64,000 bases of DNA, taken from Chamaecyparis obtusa. Taxonomy: Eukaryota > Streptophyta > Pinopsida > Cupressales > Cupressaceae. Where the stretch lies: positions 1 to 64,000 of the forward strand of contig BSBK01000875.1 of NCBI GenBank assembly GCA_027943335.1. Direction: 5' to 3'. The position numbers and the translations under genes were made by a program. Positions 62,317 through 64,000 of the stretch are shown one piece after another. How positions within the stretch are numbered: the stretch's first letter is position 1; each line of letters starts with the position of its first letter. The notes under the pieces are model-generated. The model was not told the origin of the DNA. It saw nothing but the letters and a program-made list of their open reading frames with translations, and did not search any database.

Positions 62317-62967
62317 ACCCCAACTATAATGTTGAAAATATGTAGCATGTGCATACATCTTTTATTGCAATCATATTGGTAGATCTCTCTTTTGCTTTAG
62401 TTTTTGTTTATGTGTTTATCTCCCTTAAAGTGTTCTTTCTTGGGGGCATTTCATAGTAGATTCATTTTCTGTATAGAAGGACATACACATGAGGTGTGCC
62501 AGAGACAACTACTAGTGATAACATACCATCATTTCTTGGGTCTTCCTGTATTTCTATTACAATAACATTGCAAACCACTTTGGTGGTGAGCAATGAAGAA
62601 ATTATTCTCTTAAAGATAGAGAAGGTTCCAACGATGAATAAGTACCTAGAACCTTCTATAGGTTTAAGGAAATCAATTCTTCCTCACTCACCACCAATGT
62701 GGCCTATATCACTACCGTGCTAACAAGATGGGAAGACTGAGGAAATTATGGTATGTTATCACGAGTAGTTGCCTTTGGCACATCCTCATGTGCATCTTCT
62801 GCTACATAAAATGAATCTATTAGGAAATGCCCCCAAGAAAGAACACTTCAAGGAAGATCAATACATAACAAAAGATATAAAAAGAAGGATCTACCAATAT
62901 GATGTGTAGTACATGATCTATGCATGTTGAGTGTTTTTGACATTGCAGTTGACAATACAAGTGGGGT
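62317..62967. repeat. Long foldback hairpin of about 650 bp
   Basis: The left arm (62317-62628) is complementary in reverse to the right arm (62649-62967) along nearly its whole length, with a loop of about 20 bases centred near 62639. Matching blocks include TGTTCTTTCTTGGGGGCATT (left 62432) with its complement at about 62826-62845, 30 of 33 bases between 62497-62529 and 62749-62781, and GAAGGTTC (62621) with GAACCTTC (62649). Both arms read as the same coding-like peptide (left TTSDNIPSF, right minus TTRDNIP), so the hairpin arose by inverted duplication of a possible protein-coding segment. If transcribed it would form long double-stranded RNA. Confidence 0.88.
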
Positions 62968-62979
62968 TGACCTAGAATG

Positions 62980-64000
62980 AGGCTGAATTTGTATAGGATC
63001 ATTGACATGACCTGAAGAATAATACATTAAATATAAAACATTATATATATTATCAATAATAGTGAAGGACCAATAATACATTAAACAATAGTAAGCTTGC
63101 AATTTGTAAGAGTAATAGGATGCACATCTAGAACTCCATCATGTGTTGTTGGTCTCCATTTGCTATTGATTATTCTCATAGGTTGTGAGATGCTTATACC
63201 CATGCAAGCATAGTTGCAAGTTTCTCAAGCATAAATGACAGCATGGGTAAAAAGTTCCACAATATATGAGAATATTATGTTCTTAAATATTGAAGGTATG
63301 TGGCAATCCTATTCTCATAAAGTACTTTTGAAATATTTTCTTGGGATCTCATAACTCAACAATCATTTTGAATAAATATGTATGCTTATACAACATAGCC
63401 AAATATAAATGATCCTAGGAAACTAATGTATCTAGAAAATTCCATTAACATATAGGTAACTAAAATTGAATGTTTCATGGTCATATTTAGGCAATGTAAG
63501 TCAATTTATAAGAAACTACTCATGCTAACAGAAAAAAGATTAGATCTGCTATCACTCAAATTTCAAAAATAAAACTATCTAATATGAAAATATAAAACAT
63601 AAAGGTTTAGTTCAACTTTCATAACACAAATTACAAAATATTTTTAAAAAAATATTCTCAACAGACTACCTAAGGAAAACTTCATTTCCTTTCTTCATAG
63701 CTGCTTAATCAACTTGCCCATTTTCTACCTGTGAAGTAAATTATCAATTCTAACAACTACTAATTCTATAGTCCACATAAAATTAGTGAAACACTATAGA
63801 AATTACATTGATATTTATGAGAGTATTTGGAAAACAAAATATTTTAAAGCATAAATTCCTTACCGCAATGAATGCTGTTAAAATATTCCCATTAGGTGAA
63901 TCCTAAACTGGAAATTATCTTGGATGGACCTAACTCAAAGAACCATCAACTGATTTTAGAGTTGTCTAAAACACCCATCAATTAAAATTCATTATCATAG
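62980..64000. other. AT-rich stretch to the window end
   Basis: No coding sense, repeat pair or RNA gene that I can support on either strand. Confidence 0.45.

Noticed and set aside
62496..62723. 75-codon frame crossing the loop of the long hairpin as a gene
   Set aside because: It spans the hairpin centre, so half of it is the antisense of the other half. Only the arm sequences may derive from a coding region.

Overview
The window looks like nuclear DNA of a seed plant with a large, transposon-filled genome, most likely a gymnosperm. The evidence is: plant-type chromoviruses primed by initiator-tRNA-Met, L1-type LINEs with a plant RNase H, a plant Nudix hydrolase gene with eight short exons, and long AT-rich stretches holding only decayed repeats. 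No species can be named. I recognise one intact host gene; almost everything else that can be read is mobile-element sequence at different stages of decay.

Layout. (1) 1-7464: an old minus-strand open frame of unknown family, split by a chromodomain Ty3/gypsy element (577-6930, TSD CCCAT, LTRs about 98% identical). (2) 7465-23728: the 3' half of a minus-strand LINE. It was entered first by a 205-bp TRIM/SMART-like LTR element (20731-20935, TSD GATCT), then by a 13.1-kb chromovirus with LTRs over 4 kb (7616-20720, TSD TCACT) whose target site abuts the TRIM target site. (3) 23730-24215: a tandem duplication. (4) 24485-27638: a broken gene of about 1,000 codons for a protein that looks like a DDE-type transposase, followed by a repeat (27836-28679) that recurs at 57640-58519. 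(5) 28683-38280: pieces of at least three LINEs, an LTR-like remnant, a short LINE tail with a 29-bp target duplication, and an unrecognised broken ORF. (6) 38970-42400: the Nudix hydrolase gene and its tandemly duplicated upstream region. (7) 42400-54910: AT-rich DNA with a gutted Ty1/copia element (47085-48961) and several pairs of diverged direct repeats, one copy of which holds a 333-bp LINE tail. (8) 54910-64000: AT-rich DNA with a cluster of GGGTACCC-type palindromes, the second copy of the 27.8-kb repeat, CACTA-like and tandem repeats, and a nearly uninterrupted long hairpin (62317-62967).

The insertions can be ordered: the LINE and the unknown ORF are oldest, the TRIM is old (9 of 73 LTR positions differ, all transitions), and the two chromoviruses are younger (LTRs about 2% different). 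The Nudix gene has canonical splice sites and a complete catalytic box and is very probably functional. The most unusual items are the 205-bp TRIM, the long hairpin made from an inverted coding-like sequence, the transposase-like pseudogene with a changed putative catalytic residue, and the duplicated promoter region of the Nudix gene.
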